From NCBI GenBank assembly GCA_964611645.1, contig CAZTAO010000019.1, positions 12,385-76,384 of the forward strand: a stretch of DNA of 64,000 bases, read 5' to 3'. The translations under genes were made by a program, and so were the position numbers. This stretch comes from CAZTAO01 sp964611645. Lineage in GTDB: Bacteria > Armatimonadota > UBA5829. Shown one piece after another: positions 9,760 through 18,869 of the stretch. The notes beneath the pieces are model-generated. The model saw nothing but the letters and a program-made list of their open reading frames with translations, ran no database searches and had not been told where the DNA came from. How positions within the stretch are numbered: the stretch's first letter is position 1; the number at the start of each line of letters is the position of its first letter.

Positions 9760-9806
9760 CGCTCCGGTGTTTGCACAACCGGAGCGCTTACCAACACTAC
9801 ATTATA
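9760..9806 (-). promoter_or_regulatory. Palindrome and -10 box upstream of the ROK kinase
   Basis: On the minus strand a TATAAT occupies 9806-9801. Its -35 partner is weak. An 8-bp perfect inverted repeat, CGCTCCGG (9760-9767) and CCGGAGCG (9779-9786), lies between that box and the start codon. This is a suitable place for a repressor site or an early hairpin. Confidence 0.35.
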
Positions 9807-9930
9807 GCGGTTTCAGGCTGTCGTTTGAAAGTCGGAAAACTACAGTCCCACGGCAATGCGCCCAGGTTGCGGTCGTCTTGTGTAGTATGGTGGTGTTGTT
9901 GGCCGATAGCAATGACGCGAGGCAAAACGT

Positions 9931-10797
9931 ATGAACCTGTTGATTGTCCTTTCCGCCGCCTTTCTGCTGAGGGGAGCGCTTCTACTACCTGGTGCGGTGT
10001 CTTCGGCTATGTACGATGGTAGGCCTGCCCTGAAGGCTGGAGATGTCAGGATCAACACGAAGGATGGCGCGGAGATGGTGTTGGTGCCCGCAGGCGAGTT
10101 CCTGATGGGCAGCACGCCGGAGCAGATAGAGAATCTTCCGGAGAAGTCGCGGATCTCCTCGCTGCAGAGTGCTGCCGAAGATGAGTGGCGGAAAGCCGAA
10201 TTGCCTCAGCACGCCGTGGCATTGTCGGGATACTGGGTGTACAAGTATGAAGTAACGGTGGCTCAGTATCGGAAGTACTGCGCGGAGACTGGGAGGCAGA
10301 TGCCGAAAGCGCCGGAGTCCGGATGGCTGGATGATCACCCGATTGCCTACATCACATGGCGGGAAGCCGCGAACTACGCGACGTGGGCCGGGTTATCTCT
10401 ACCGAGTGAAGCGCAGTGGGAGAAAGCCGCGCGGGGGACGGACGGGCGCATATACCCGTGGGGCAACGACTACAACCGCTCGAAGTGCAACAGACGGGCA
10501 AACGGCCTGATGCGAACGGAGCCCGTGGGAAGCTATCCGGAAGGAGCCAGTCCATACGGGTGCATGGATATGGCCGGCAATGTGTGGGAATGGTGTTCCG
10601 ACTGGTACAGCAAGGACTACTACAGCAAATCACCCGCCATCAATCCGACGGGACCGGAAAGAGGGGGCTATAGGATTCTGCGCGGGGGCAAGTGGCGCAC
10701 GCTGACGAGATACTATCGATGCTCCAGTCGACTGAGCTACCCTCCCAGCTACCGCAGCTACTCCATCGGTTTCCGTTTAGTGCAGCCTGCTTTGTGA
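9931..10797 (+). CDS. Secreted SUMF1/formylglycine-generating-enzyme-like protein
   Basis: 288-residue protein with an N-terminal hydrophobic export segment (about residues 1-26) and one sulfatase-modifying-factor fold. Landmarks are MVLVPAGEFLMGS, YWVYKYEVTVAQYRKYC, PVGSYPEGASPYGCMDMAGN, VWEWCSDWY and a terminal IGFRLVQ. In true formylglycine-generating enzymes two catalytic cysteines lie near the RGGS motif. Here the equivalent stretch reads LRGGKWRTLTRYYRCSSR and has only one cysteine, so copper-dependent oxidase activity is doubtful. It is more likely one of the many non-catalytic or divergent SUMF1-type proteins. Its stop abuts that of the convergent TSUP gene. Confidence 0.85.
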   Translation: MNLLIVLSAAFLLRGALLLPGAVSSAMYDGRPALKAGDVRINTKDGAEMVLVPAGEFLMGSTPEQIENLPEKSRISSLQSAAEDEWRKAELPQHAVALSGYWVYKYEVTVAQYRKYCAETGRQMPKAPESGWLDDHPIAYITWREAANYATWAGLSLPSEAQWEKAARGTDGRIYPWGNDYNRSKCNRRANGLMRTEPVGSYPEGASPYGCMDMAGNVWEWCSDWYSKDYYSKSPAINPTGPERGGYRILRGGKWRTLTRYYRCSSRLSYPPSYRSYSIGFRLVQPAL

Positions 10798-11595
10798 CTA
10801 GCACGCCTTGTCCCGTTTGAGCCACAGGGCCGTGCTGGTCCAGAGGAGCAGGCAGCCGAATACTATCTGCAGGATGTTGTCTTCCAGCCTGGTTGCCCCG
10901 TATCCACCGGCGAGCGCGCCCACTATGGCTCCCAGCCCGATCCACTTGCCCGCTTTCACTTCCACATTCCCCATCCGCGCATGCATCAGCATTCCGGACA
11001 ACGCTGTCGGAATCATTGCGGCCAGTGAGATGCCTTGGGCGAGCTTCTGGCTGATGCCCAGGATCAGCACCATTGCCGGTATCATCACCATTCCGCCGCC
11101 CACGCCGAGCAGCGCGCTCATGAAACCGGTCCCCAGCCCTATGCCTACCGCCGTGGCAATCTGGCCTGTTGTGTCCAGGGATACCTCCGTGCCTCCGGGT
11201 GGAACAGCCAGAATGCCGGTTCCTTTGAGGATCATGTAGCATCCAACCGTGAGCACAAAGACCGCAAAGACCTGCCTGAGGAGTTTGTTCTTCATCACGC
11301 AGGCCACGCGCGCCCCGATAAGCGCTCCGAGGACACCGCCTACGGCCACAACCATCGCGAACGGCAGGTCAACACTCCCATTCTTGGCATACACGATCAA
11401 CCCCGAAGCAGCCAGCATCAGCACGCACATAAGGGAGGTGCCGTGCGCGCGCTTCTGATCGAAGCGAAGGAAGAAGACCATCGCGGGAACCATTATTACC
11501 CCACCGCCGACTCCCAGCAGCCCCCCGAACAGCCCGCTGACCAGGCCGATGCCGAGGATTATCCAGTGAGATCGATACTTGTGCAGAAGGCTCAA
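10798..11595 (-). CDS. TSUP family (TauE/SafE) sulfite/anion exporter-like permease
   Basis: 265-residue membrane protein with about eight helices in two homologous halves. Each half begins with the TSUP glycine motif (SGLFGGLLGVGGGVIMVPAM near residue 20, SALLGVGGGMVMIPAM near residue 160). The family moves sulfite, sulfoacetate or other small anions across the inner membrane; the substrate is unknown here. I read the start as TTG with GGATGG about 8 bases upstream. It has no obvious functional link with its neighbours. Confidence 0.88.
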   Translation of the reverse strand: MSLLHKYRSHWIILGIGLVSGLFGGLLGVGGGVIMVPAMVFFLRFDQKRAHGTSLMCVLMLAASGLIVYAKNGSVDLPFAMVVAVGGVLGALIGARVACVMKNKLLRQVFAVFVLTVGCYMILKGTGILAVPPGGTEVSLDTTGQIATAVGIGLGTGFMSALLGVGGGMVMIPAMVLILGISQKLAQGISLAAMIPTALSGMLMHARMGNVEVKAGKWIGLGAIVGALAGGYGATRLEDNILQIVFGCLLLWTSTALWLKRDKAC

Positions 11596-11731
11596 TTCGT
11601 ATCCATCCTATTTTCTATGCGTCGGCAGGCTTTTCGCCCCGACGCCTGCCACGATCGGGCTTCGGCGGAAAAAGCGTGCCGAAGCACAGCTTCATCCCTC
11701 CAGGTCTCCGAACCTGGAGGGCAACAATCGA

Positions 11732-13735
11732 CTACTTGTACGTCGGTATAACTATACCCCGCAGGATGATGTTCTGGCAGAAGATGAACACCACCAGCGT
11801 CGGGACAGCGGCCAGAACTAGCGCCGACATCGACATCGGCACGTTGTGGTTCTGCTGGAACTCGTACAGGAACACCATCAAAGTCCACATCTTTGGGTCC
11901 TGGCACACCAGAAATGCGTGCATGAAAGCGCCGTAGGCTGCCGTGAAAGCTCCCAGAGCAAGCACCGCCAGGATCGGCTTGCACAATGGCAGGGTGATCT
12001 GCCAGAACATTCTCATCTCGCTTGCGCCATCTATCAGGCCAGCCTCGTAGAGTTCGGGCGGGAGGCTGTCAAAGAATCCCTTCAGCAGGAATATGCCGTA
12101 TCCGCTGGCAAGCGCGGGCAGCACCAACGCCCAGTAGGTGTTCATCAAGCTGACCGAAGTATCAATTCCTGCACCCCGCATCGCCGCCGGAATAACCCAA
12201 CCCGCAACTCCAGCGGTCACCAGTAGCGCGATTGTTGCGCTGACAATAGGCGCGAGCCGCAATTTCAGCTTCGCGAACAGCAGATAGAAACCAAGAAGGC
12301 ACAGCCCCACCGCGACTATCTGCACTATCGGGAAGCTCTTGATAAGCAGGAAGTTGGGTATCATCAGCACTTCGCCGGGAAAAGCCATTGTCGCCAGCAG
12401 GAATATGAGTATGTGGTAGTTCTCTTTCAGCCTGAATCTGGACATAGCGTAGGCGGCCAACGGGTTGACTGTCAGCGCCGCAAGGATCGACATTGCAATG
12501 TAAATGACGGTCACAAGCAGCGCGTTGCCGTGGACTGTGATGAAAGAAAGCGAGGTTGCGAAATTGTAGCCGAAATACGAGCGTTTGAGTTGGTCTGCTC
12601 TGTCAACGTAGCTCTGGTATTGGAACACAGAGTAAGGTATACGCGCGGAGCCGAAGTCCGCATAGCTGGAACCGTGTGCGGCGTTCATTGCAGCGACTGT
12701 GCCGTACTTCTTCTCCAGATACTCCCGCCAATTGTCCTCGGGCCGCAGCAGCGAGAGGGCCTCTCTTGGACAGCCCCTCTGGACGAACTGTGCCCACAAG
12801 CTCGCCTCCCCTTGCCGCACGGGCAGCCTCGGGGTAAGCGCCTGCCGCGTCATTACCCCTCGTGAAGCAAGGAAACCCGACCAGGCGGACGATGCCTTTG
12901 CCACATCGACTTCCACAAACCGTGTGGACGCATAAGCCTCGAAGAACTTGTCCACCATCCCCGTGCCGAGTTTGCCTGCCGTGAGATCGTCGTATGTGAT
13001 AGTCGCAAGTATCGGCTGGTCCTTTTCGTTGCGGGGGCCTTTGTAGTCCAGCGGTGCGCCCACCGTGGTTATCATTCGGCGGACGTCACGGTCCGCGTTT
13101 GCCAGGTCGGTTTTCTCAGGCGGCCTGCTTTCGATAAACTCGCGCCAGTCCTGGCTCTTGGCATCCGGTTGGGGCTGGCGGTTGGGCTGCTCCTGTGGCA
13201 TGCCGAACTCATCCCAGGCCTCTGCGTTATCCGAATAACGCCTGTTGACTGCCTCGATGGTCCCGTATCTTGCCTTGAGCCACTTCTGGTAGTCAGTGGC
13301 CAGATAGAGAGGGCTGTCCACCTGCAGGCTGTGCATCGGCATCTTGAACTCATCGGGGCAGACACTTGTCAGGAACTCCCGCATATCCGCCGCAGTCTGC
13401 TTGCGCTGAGCCTCAGGCATTGCCTTCAGGCTCTCGAAATCCTTGGTGTCGATGTCTCTGGGTGAGAACCATGTGTCCTTATCGAACCAGACCGAGATCT
13501 CATCCATTGGTCCGGCATCCACGATTATCTTCTTGAACATCGCGCCGTCGTCGAGCCAGAACGCGGGGGTAACGGAGAAATCTTCGTAATCCGCGCGGCT
13601 GCAAGTGGACATGCTCAGCATCAGGGCGAAAGGATACACCATAGTGATCGCGCCCACGGTGAGCAGCAGGTACACGCCCAGGAAGAAACTCCTGGTCTTG
13701 AGCGATTTTCTACCGACTACACTAACTAGAGGCAT
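11732..13735 (-). CDS. Sugar ABC transporter permease (MalG type) with a ~350-residue insertion
   Basis: 667 residues. The first membrane helix (about 17-41) and the C-terminal permease core (about 395-660) are MalG-like; the core carries the EAA loop YEAGLIDGASEMRMFWQITLP near 563-583 that contacts the ATPase. Between them lies an insertion of about 350 residues, absent from ordinary MalG proteins and predicted to be extracytoplasmic. It contains two similar segments, YQKWLKARYGTIEAVN (about 149-164) and WREYLEKKYGTVAAMN (about 336-351), which resemble a motif of GH42-type beta-galactosidases. I took the ATG at 13735, 2 bases after the previous stop, because the frame upstream is antisense-like. 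It partners the fused binding protein/permease upstream. Confidence 0.88.
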   Translation of the reverse strand: MPLVSVVGRKSLKTRSFFLGVYLLLTVGAITMVYPFALMLSMSTCSRADYEDFSVTPAFWLDDGAMFKKIIVDAGPMDEISVWFDKDTWFSPRDIDTKDFESLKAMPEAQRKQTAADMREFLTSVCPDEFKMPMHSLQVDSPLYLATDYQKWLKARYGTIEAVNRRYSDNAEAWDEFGMPQEQPNRQPQPDAKSQDWREFIESRPPEKTDLANADRDVRRMITTVGAPLDYKGPRNEKDQPILATITYDDLTAGKLGTGMVDKFFEAYASTRFVEVDVAKASSAWSGFLASRGVMTRQALTPRLPVRQGEASLWAQFVQRGCPREALSLLRPEDNWREYLEKKYGTVAAMNAAHGSSYADFGSARIPYSVFQYQSYVDRADQLKRSYFGYNFATSLSFITVHGNALLVTVIYIAMSILAALTVNPLAAYAMSRFRLKENYHILIFLLATMAFPGEVLMIPNFLLIKSFPIVQIVAVGLCLLGFYLLFAKLKLRLAPIVSATIALLVTAGVAGWVIPAAMRGAGIDTSVSLMNTYWALVLPALASGYGIFLLKGFFDSLPPELYEAGLIDGASEMRMFWQITLPLCKPILAVLALGAFTAAYGAFMHAFLVCQDPKMWTLMVFLYEFQQNHNVPMSMSALVLAAVPTLVVFIFCQNIILRGIVIPTYK

Positions 13736-13737
13736 TG

Positions 13738-16725
13738 CTAATTCCCGCCCTTGGTTTCGTCTTCTACTGCCGTGCTGCGGAACTGGATCTTGTTGAGTAT
13801 CTGCAACTGCTTCAGGGTGAACCCAATCAGCAGCGCTCCCATTATCCACGCCATTGCAGTTGCCAGCCCGAAGTTGAGGAACATAAACGCGTTGTACCAG
13901 ATATACAAGCCGGTGGTCATGGTCGCGTCCTCGGGGCCGCCGCCGGTCATAACGAATATGTTTCCCGACTCCTTGAACCCACCGATCACTGCGCCAACAA
14001 GGTTGATGATAATCAGTGCCTTGAGGTTGGGGTAGATGACGTTCATCACCTTGTGCCATATCCCCGCGCCGTCAAGGTCGGCCGCTTCGTATTGCTCCTC
14101 GGGGATGCCCTTGAGCGCGGCGAGATAGATCAGGCAGCCAGGCCCCGCGCCTGCCCAGATAGTCGGCACAACCACCCAGAGCATCGCCAGCTTGGGGTCC
14201 AGCAAATAGGTCTGGGTCTGGAAGTCGAACTTGCTGACGATTCCGGCAATCAGGCCGCCGAACCCTGCCTCGGCAAACATGGAACCCAGATACCAGGCCA
14301 CTGCGCCGGCGATCAGAACTCCAATGAACCCCGCGAATATCCGTTCATTTCTGGTGTTCACGGCCTGTGTCATCTGCGCGAACATCGAAACCGCCAATGC
14401 CACGCTGCCCGTAAGCACACCCAGCCTCGCGACAGCGACCAGCCATACCGGCCAGGCGTTGAACCACACCAGCAGGCTGTTGATGACTCCCTGGTTGGAC
14501 GGGTCGTACATCAGACCCTTCCACAGGAACAGGGTCACAAGGCCGCTGGTCACCGCGGGCAGGTAGTAGATGGTCCGGTAGAGGACTTTGCCCTTGGGTA
14601 TTTCGGTCAGGAAAATGGCCAGGAAAATGGGGATCAGGAAGCCGATGCCCACTGCCAGGGCCATGTACTCGAATGTCTGCAGCAGATACCGCCAGAACTT
14701 TGGCTCACTGACCGCCGCCACAAAGTTCCGCAGACCGACATAGTCCGATCCGCCGAGTATCTTGAAATCCTGGAATGCCATGAGCATGCCTTGGAGCAGC
14801 GGATAATACGCCCAAATTGCGATGGTCGCCACGGCAGGCACCAGGAAGACCCACGCGTATAGCCGACGCCTGCTGGGGTCTCCACCTACTCCAAAGCCCT
14901 CGTTGTCGGCGACCTTTGCCTGGCTCTTGAGAGCGATCACCACAACCTGCCGTGCTCCAATAGCCAAAGCTACGGCCATCACAACAAAGATCACCCATCC
15001 GATCCGCGCACGGCGCTTTACCTCCGCCTCCGGCATCTTGCCCAGGATCATGGTATTGACGTTCTTGACGGTCGCATCCATGACTTCCTGAGGGCTAACT
15101 CGGAACTCCCCGGTCTTGGGGTCCGGCGTATCATTGACTATAGTCTCAATCGCCATTCCCAACTCGCGGGTCATAACATGCGTGAAGCCCTTTGCGTAAG
15201 GCTCCACCCGCGCGTATTGGGCCAAGTTGTCCCAAAGCTGCTTGCGCTCCTGGGGTATGCGGGCAAGGAGGTCCTCGTAGCCGGCCTCCTTCAGCAGAGC
15301 TGGTCTCACAAACTCTGCCAAACCGAACTCAGCGAATGTCTGGATAGTTATCTTCTGCGCCTCTGGGCCGGTCACAAACTCGAGGTACTTCCAGGCAGCA
15401 TCGCGCACCGCATCCACATTGCGCCGCCCCGGCCTGTCTTCAGGCACAATCGCGCGATTGATGGCCACGTAATGCCCGGCGATGAACGCCGAAGGCGCTT
15501 CTCCTGCAATGGGCGGGAACGGCACCAGGGTCAGCCTGCCGGGTTCGGAGTCGTTGACCTCCTCGAGCGTCCCGATGCTCATGGCGTATCGGACTCGTTC
15601 CAGCTTCAGAGTTCCGGATTGCTGGTTTGCGGCGGCTGTGACTCCACGGTAGATGCGCTTCTGCACCTTGGAGTCTTTGAGGTCAAATGTGTCGCCTGTC
15701 TCGGGGTCAACTGCCTTGCCGGACTTGAACATCTCCGGGCTGATATCAAACTCGTGGTCGCCATTGCGAAGCCACGGCTGATGCACCAGCTTGCGGTAGA
15801 AATAGAACGCTCGGATGGCCTTTGCCGAGTTGGTCTCCAGCCTCCACTCAAGCTTTTCCATGCCATACTGGGTCGGCAACCCGCGCTTTGTCAGGTCTTC
15901 CCGGTCTCTGGCTAACTGAGAGTAGTACTGACCCTCATTGCTGATTTTGACCAGCAGACTGCGATAATCCACAGGCGGCACGGGCACCAAATTGAGCTTA
16001 TCATCCTTCAGGTAGTAAGGCCGCACTACCTCTCCGCCCGCAGACCACACATACTGCAGATAATGCCACCCTGCCACGATCCCCGTCAGCATCTGGAGAC
16101 CGTATTGGATCGGCTCATCAGGCTTGCCGGTCGGTTCCTTTGTAGGGTCGTAGCTCAGGCGCCTGGCAAACCAGTAGAGTTCGTCCCAGTTCTTAGGCGC
16201 TTTTCCAGCCAGACCGGCCTTGGCAAAGGCAGGGTTGTCGCACTGCAGAGTGAGCGAATAATACAGGTACGGCACGCATTCGATGTTGCCGTTGTTCTGG
16301 CAGAGTTCCCAGACCTTGTCCGGGGCGATGATGCCTTCGTATGGCTTGCCATATTGCGCTTTGTATCGTTTGAGGTAGTCGTTGAGCGGTTGCAGAAAGC
16401 CTTGGGAGCGGTAGTCACCGATTTTGCGGCCATAGAGGTAGAACACATCCGGGGCCACGCCACCGGCCACCGCCAGAAACTCGTTGCCTTCCGCCGCAGG
16501 CCCCTGTATCTTCAGTGGGACCAGCGCCCGCACTCGAATGTCGGGGTTCTTCATTCTGAAAGCGTCGAACACTCGCCTGCGAGCCACGTCTATGGGCCGT
16601 ACGGAAGTTTTGGAGGGTATATTCCACAACCGAAGCTCAACCGCCGGATCGACAGGCGCTGCCTGGCCCTGCGAAGCCAGCCATATCGAGGCGAGAAGAG
16701 CGAAAACCACTAAGCGAATCCTCAT
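13738..16725 (-). CDS. Solute-binding protein fused to MalF-type ABC permease
   Basis: 995 residues. The signal peptide covers residues 1-22, and an extracellular family 1-like solute-binding domain follows at about 28-510 (LRLWNIPS start, FLAVAGGVAPDVFYLYGRK ligand-side segment, AAWKYLEFVTGPEAQ). A linker leads to an anchoring helix at about 575-598, then a MalF-like permease domain at about 622-985 with the EAA loop YEAADLDGAGIWHKVMNVIYP near 879. Normally these are separate proteins; fusion tethers one binding domain per transporter. The gene overlaps the GH2 gene by 4 bases (ATGA) and precedes the second permease by 2 bases, so all three form one operon. No ATPase gene is present, which implies a shared MsmK/UgpC-like subunit elsewhere. 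Confidence 0.9.
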   Translation of the reverse strand: MRIRLVVFALLASIWLASQGQAAPVDPAVELRLWNIPSKTSVRPIDVARRRVFDAFRMKNPDIRVRALVPLKIQGPAAEGNEFLAVAGGVAPDVFYLYGRKIGDYRSQGFLQPLNDYLKRYKAQYGKPYEGIIAPDKVWELCQNNGNIECVPYLYYSLTLQCDNPAFAKAGLAGKAPKNWDELYWFARRLSYDPTKEPTGKPDEPIQYGLQMLTGIVAGWHYLQYVWSAGGEVVRPYYLKDDKLNLVPVPPVDYRSLLVKISNEGQYYSQLARDREDLTKRGLPTQYGMEKLEWRLETNSAKAIRAFYFYRKLVHQPWLRNGDHEFDISPEMFKSGKAVDPETGDTFDLKDSKVQKRIYRGVTAAANQQSGTLKLERVRYAMSIGTLEEVNDSEPGRLTLVPFPPIAGEAPSAFIAGHYVAINRAIVPEDRPGRRNVDAVRDAAWKYLEFVTGPEAQKITIQTFAEFGLAEFVRPALLKEAGYEDLLARIPQERKQLWDNLAQYARVEPYAKGFTHVMTRELGMAIETIVNDTPDPKTGEFRVSPQEVMDATVKNVNTMILGKMPEAEVKRRARIGWVIFVVMAVALAIGARQVVVIALKSQAKVADNEGFGVGGDPSRRRLYAWVFLVPAVATIAIWAYYPLLQGMLMAFQDFKILGGSDYVGLRNFVAAVSEPKFWRYLLQTFEYMALAVGIGFLIPIFLAIFLTEIPKGKVLYRTIYYLPAVTSGLVTLFLWKGLMYDPSNQGVINSLLVWFNAWPVWLVAVARLGVLTGSVALAVSMFAQMTQAVNTRNERIFAGFIGVLIAGAVAWYLGSMFAEAGFGGLIAGIVSKFDFQTQTYLLDPKLAMLWVVVPTIWAGAGPGCLIYLAALKGIPEEQYEAADLDGAGIWHKVMNVIYPNLKALIIINLVGAVIGGFKESGNIFVMTGGGPEDATMTTGLYIWYNAFMFLNFGLATAMAWIMGALLIGFTLKQLQILNKIQFRSTAVEDETKGGN

Positions 16726-18695
16726 AGCTTGCCTTTATCTCCTCGCCATATCTCGCTCAAAGCCAACGCCGCCGGTTTGGGGTTGCCGTCAAAGTCCACA
16801 ATGGCAGTGTTTGCGGCGCAGGGGAAGCTGTCATGTCCCATCCAGATGATAGACCCGCCGCACTTCGGGAACCTGCCTTTGCTCGACCCCACAGCGATGC
16901 TCAGCGCCTTTCTCTGCCTCTCCTGGCTCCATTCCACGTATTCTTCCACGCTCATTGGCTCCCGTCCGTGTTCCTTGGCAAACTGCCCCGACTCGACCCA
17001 CCAGTTCACAGGCCTTCGCCAGTAGGGGTTCGCGCCGGATACAGGCATCTCACTGCAGTCGCCCAGGTACCGTCGCAGTATCTCAACGGAGCTGGCCCCC
17101 GGCGCGCCCAACTCGGACCGCAGCAGCGAGTCATCCTCCGCCCAGTAACTCACCCAACCCGGTTCGATGTCTCCTTCGACTTTCCAAGGCCCGTGCACAT
17201 CCCAATGGATGCCTTTGCCGTAGTCCTTCTGCTCCGCGTAGAATCTGGGCCCGCTGGAGGAGGTTGGCAGGAATCTCTTTGTTGGGTCCATCTCGGCCAC
17301 TATTTTGGCGAATCGGGCAAGGAGAGGGTGGGTGAGGTCGACCGGCTTGCCGATACCATCTTTCCCGCCATCCAGCGCTCCCTGGAGTTCATTCCCGCCA
17401 CACCAAAGCAGAAGCGACGCATGGTGCTGCCGACGCGTGATATATGACCTGGCAATCTCGGACAACTCCGCGATAGACTTCTCATCCTCCGGAGGCCAAT
17501 TGCTGATGCCGGATGAGGATAACGGGAACTCCTGCCACACCAGCAGGCCCATCTCATCGCATAGGTCGTAGAAGCATTCTTTCTCAAGGAATGCTCCGCC
17601 CCACACCCGCAGCACGTTGCAGCCGAGGTCTTTGTATATTTGTAGTCTCTTGCGGTAGTCATCAACGGTCACATCGGCGAAATTCGGCCGGATGGGAGTC
17701 CAGTTTACCCCTTGAAGGAATATCGGCTTCCCGTTCACAACGCAGATCCACGGGTCCGCCGCCTCAGGCGCGCCCTCGCACTGCCGCCACTCCACCGACT
17801 TGAACCCAATCCTTCGCTCAACGCAATCGATCTCCGCTCCGGCGCCGTCCAACAGAGTGCACTTGATGGTGTAGAGTGGCTGCTCGCCCTCGAGGTTCGG
17901 CCACCACGTCTCAACGCCCGAACACTCAAGCTCAACTCCGCTGCCGAGAGCTCCAAGTGGAAACTGCCGTGTGGCGAGTGTCTCTTCGCCGTCGCGTACT
18001 TCCAGCCGGCAGCTTGAAGCCGATTCACCGGTGGTTCCGGCGAACGCCTTCACTGTCCACTGTCCCATCGCGGCACCCGGCTCTGTGTAACACCGAAACT
18101 CGGTAATCTCACACCCGTCGGACTCAACCAGCGCTATATGGTCCCATATCCCTATCTGCACGACCCGATTGGTCCAGTCCCAGGTATAGTTGAAGCGGGG
18201 TTTCCATTCGGTCATATCGCAAGTGCGTCCGTACTGCCCCAGCCATCTTGGTGGCGGCTGGAACAGTATCCCGATGCGGTTGCCGGTTTCCTTCAGAAGC
18301 GCAGAGATGTCGAATGTGTGCGGAATCAGTGAACCTTTGAAGTCTCCGGCCCGGATGCCGTTCACCAGCACATAGCCCGAGTAGTCCAGTCCCTTACATT
18401 CAAGCCGATAGCTCTTGCCGGGTTTGACCCACTCATCGGGAATATCCGCCGCGAACAGCCAGTCCCGGTTCTCAACCCACTCGCACAGCCGCGAGTTCAG
18501 CCCGATATTCCAGTCCGGGATAATTCCGGACTCTCTGAGCGCGGACTGCGCGGACCCCGGAACCTGCGCAGGTATCGCCGACACGTCAACGTCCGAGGAG
18601 GGCACAAGTGCAGAGTCGGCATGCACCTGCGCGGCGAATGGAATCCAGCCGGTCAGTTGCCAGCCCAGAGATGATAGGTCACGGGAATTGCGCAA
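16722..18695 (-). CDS. GH2 family glycoside hydrolase, beta-mannosidase-like
   Basis: 657-residue retaining glycosidase. It has an N-terminal GH2 sugar-binding domain (about 30-190, with WVENRDWLFAADIP and RLECKGLDYSGYVLVNG), an immunoglobulin-like domain, and a TIM barrel from about residue 315. The acid/base glutamate is E436 in WCGGNEL and the nucleophile E528 in LRSELGAPG. The first motifs match beta-mannosidases better than beta-galactosidases. No signal peptide is evident, so it may act on imported oligosaccharides. The start is TTG with GGAG 9 bases upstream. First gene of the uptake operon, translationally coupled to the fused ABC component. Confidence 0.87.
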   Translation of the reverse strand: MRNSRDLSSLGWQLTGWIPFAAQVHADSALVPSSDVDVSAIPAQVPGSAQSALRESGIIPDWNIGLNSRLCEWVENRDWLFAADIPDEWVKPGKSYRLECKGLDYSGYVLVNGIRAGDFKGSLIPHTFDISALLKETGNRIGILFQPPPRWLGQYGRTCDMTEWKPRFNYTWDWTNRVVQIGIWDHIALVESDGCEITEFRCYTEPGAAMGQWTVKAFAGTTGESASSCRLEVRDGEETLATRQFPLGALGSGVELECSGVETWWPNLEGEQPLYTIKCTLLDGAGAEIDCVERRIGFKSVEWRQCEGAPEAADPWICVVNGKPIFLQGVNWTPIRPNFADVTVDDYRKRLQIYKDLGCNVLRVWGGAFLEKECFYDLCDEMGLLVWQEFPLSSSGISNWPPEDEKSIAELSEIARSYITRRQHHASLLLWCGGNELQGALDGGKDGIGKPVDLTHPLLARFAKIVAEMDPTKRFLPTSSSGPRFYAEQKDYGKGIHWDVHGPWKVEGDIEPGWVSYWAEDDSLLRSELGAPGASSVEILRRYLGDCSEMPVSGANPYWRRPVNWWVESGQFAKEHGREPMSVEEYVEWSQERQRKALSIAVGSSKGRFPKCGGSIIWMGHDSFPCAANTAIVDFDGNPKPAALALSEIWRGDKGKL

Positions 18696-18730
18696 TGTCG
18701 TTTACTCCATATTACTTGCAAGTCAATGGT

Positions 18731-18860
18731 GTTTCGGCATTTGAGCCGCAGCGGAAATACCGAAACCAAGAAAGCGCCGGTGTTTCGGCATTTGAGCCGC
18801 AGCGGAAATGCCGAAACTTAGGTTCCTTTCGGGATTTCCACTCCGTTCAAATCCCGAAAG
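18731..18860. repeat. Three consecutive palindromes of the TTTCGGSATTT type
   Basis: Two 36-base units (18731-18766 and 18782-18817) differ at one position, and a related third unit lies at 18826-18860. Each has arms of the form TTTCGGSATTT and AAATSCCGAAA around an 11-12-base centre. They sit just before the GH2 operon and after the xylulokinase stop, both on the minus strand. Options are attenuating hairpins, operator sites or a small dispersed repeat. Confidence 0.75.
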
Positions 18861-18869
18861 ACCTGTCCT

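Noticed and set aside
9931..10797. True formylglycine-generating enzyme
   Set aside because: The catalytic cysteine pair is incomplete and no sulfatase gene is in the window.
13736..14059. 108-codon N-terminal extension of the second permease
   Set aside because: It overlaps the fused binding protein/permease in another frame and is not permease-like; the ATG two bases after the upstream stop gives a normal first helix.
18731..18860. Possible CRISPR array
   Set aside because: Only two near-identical units plus one variant, no spacer regularity, and no cas genes nearby.
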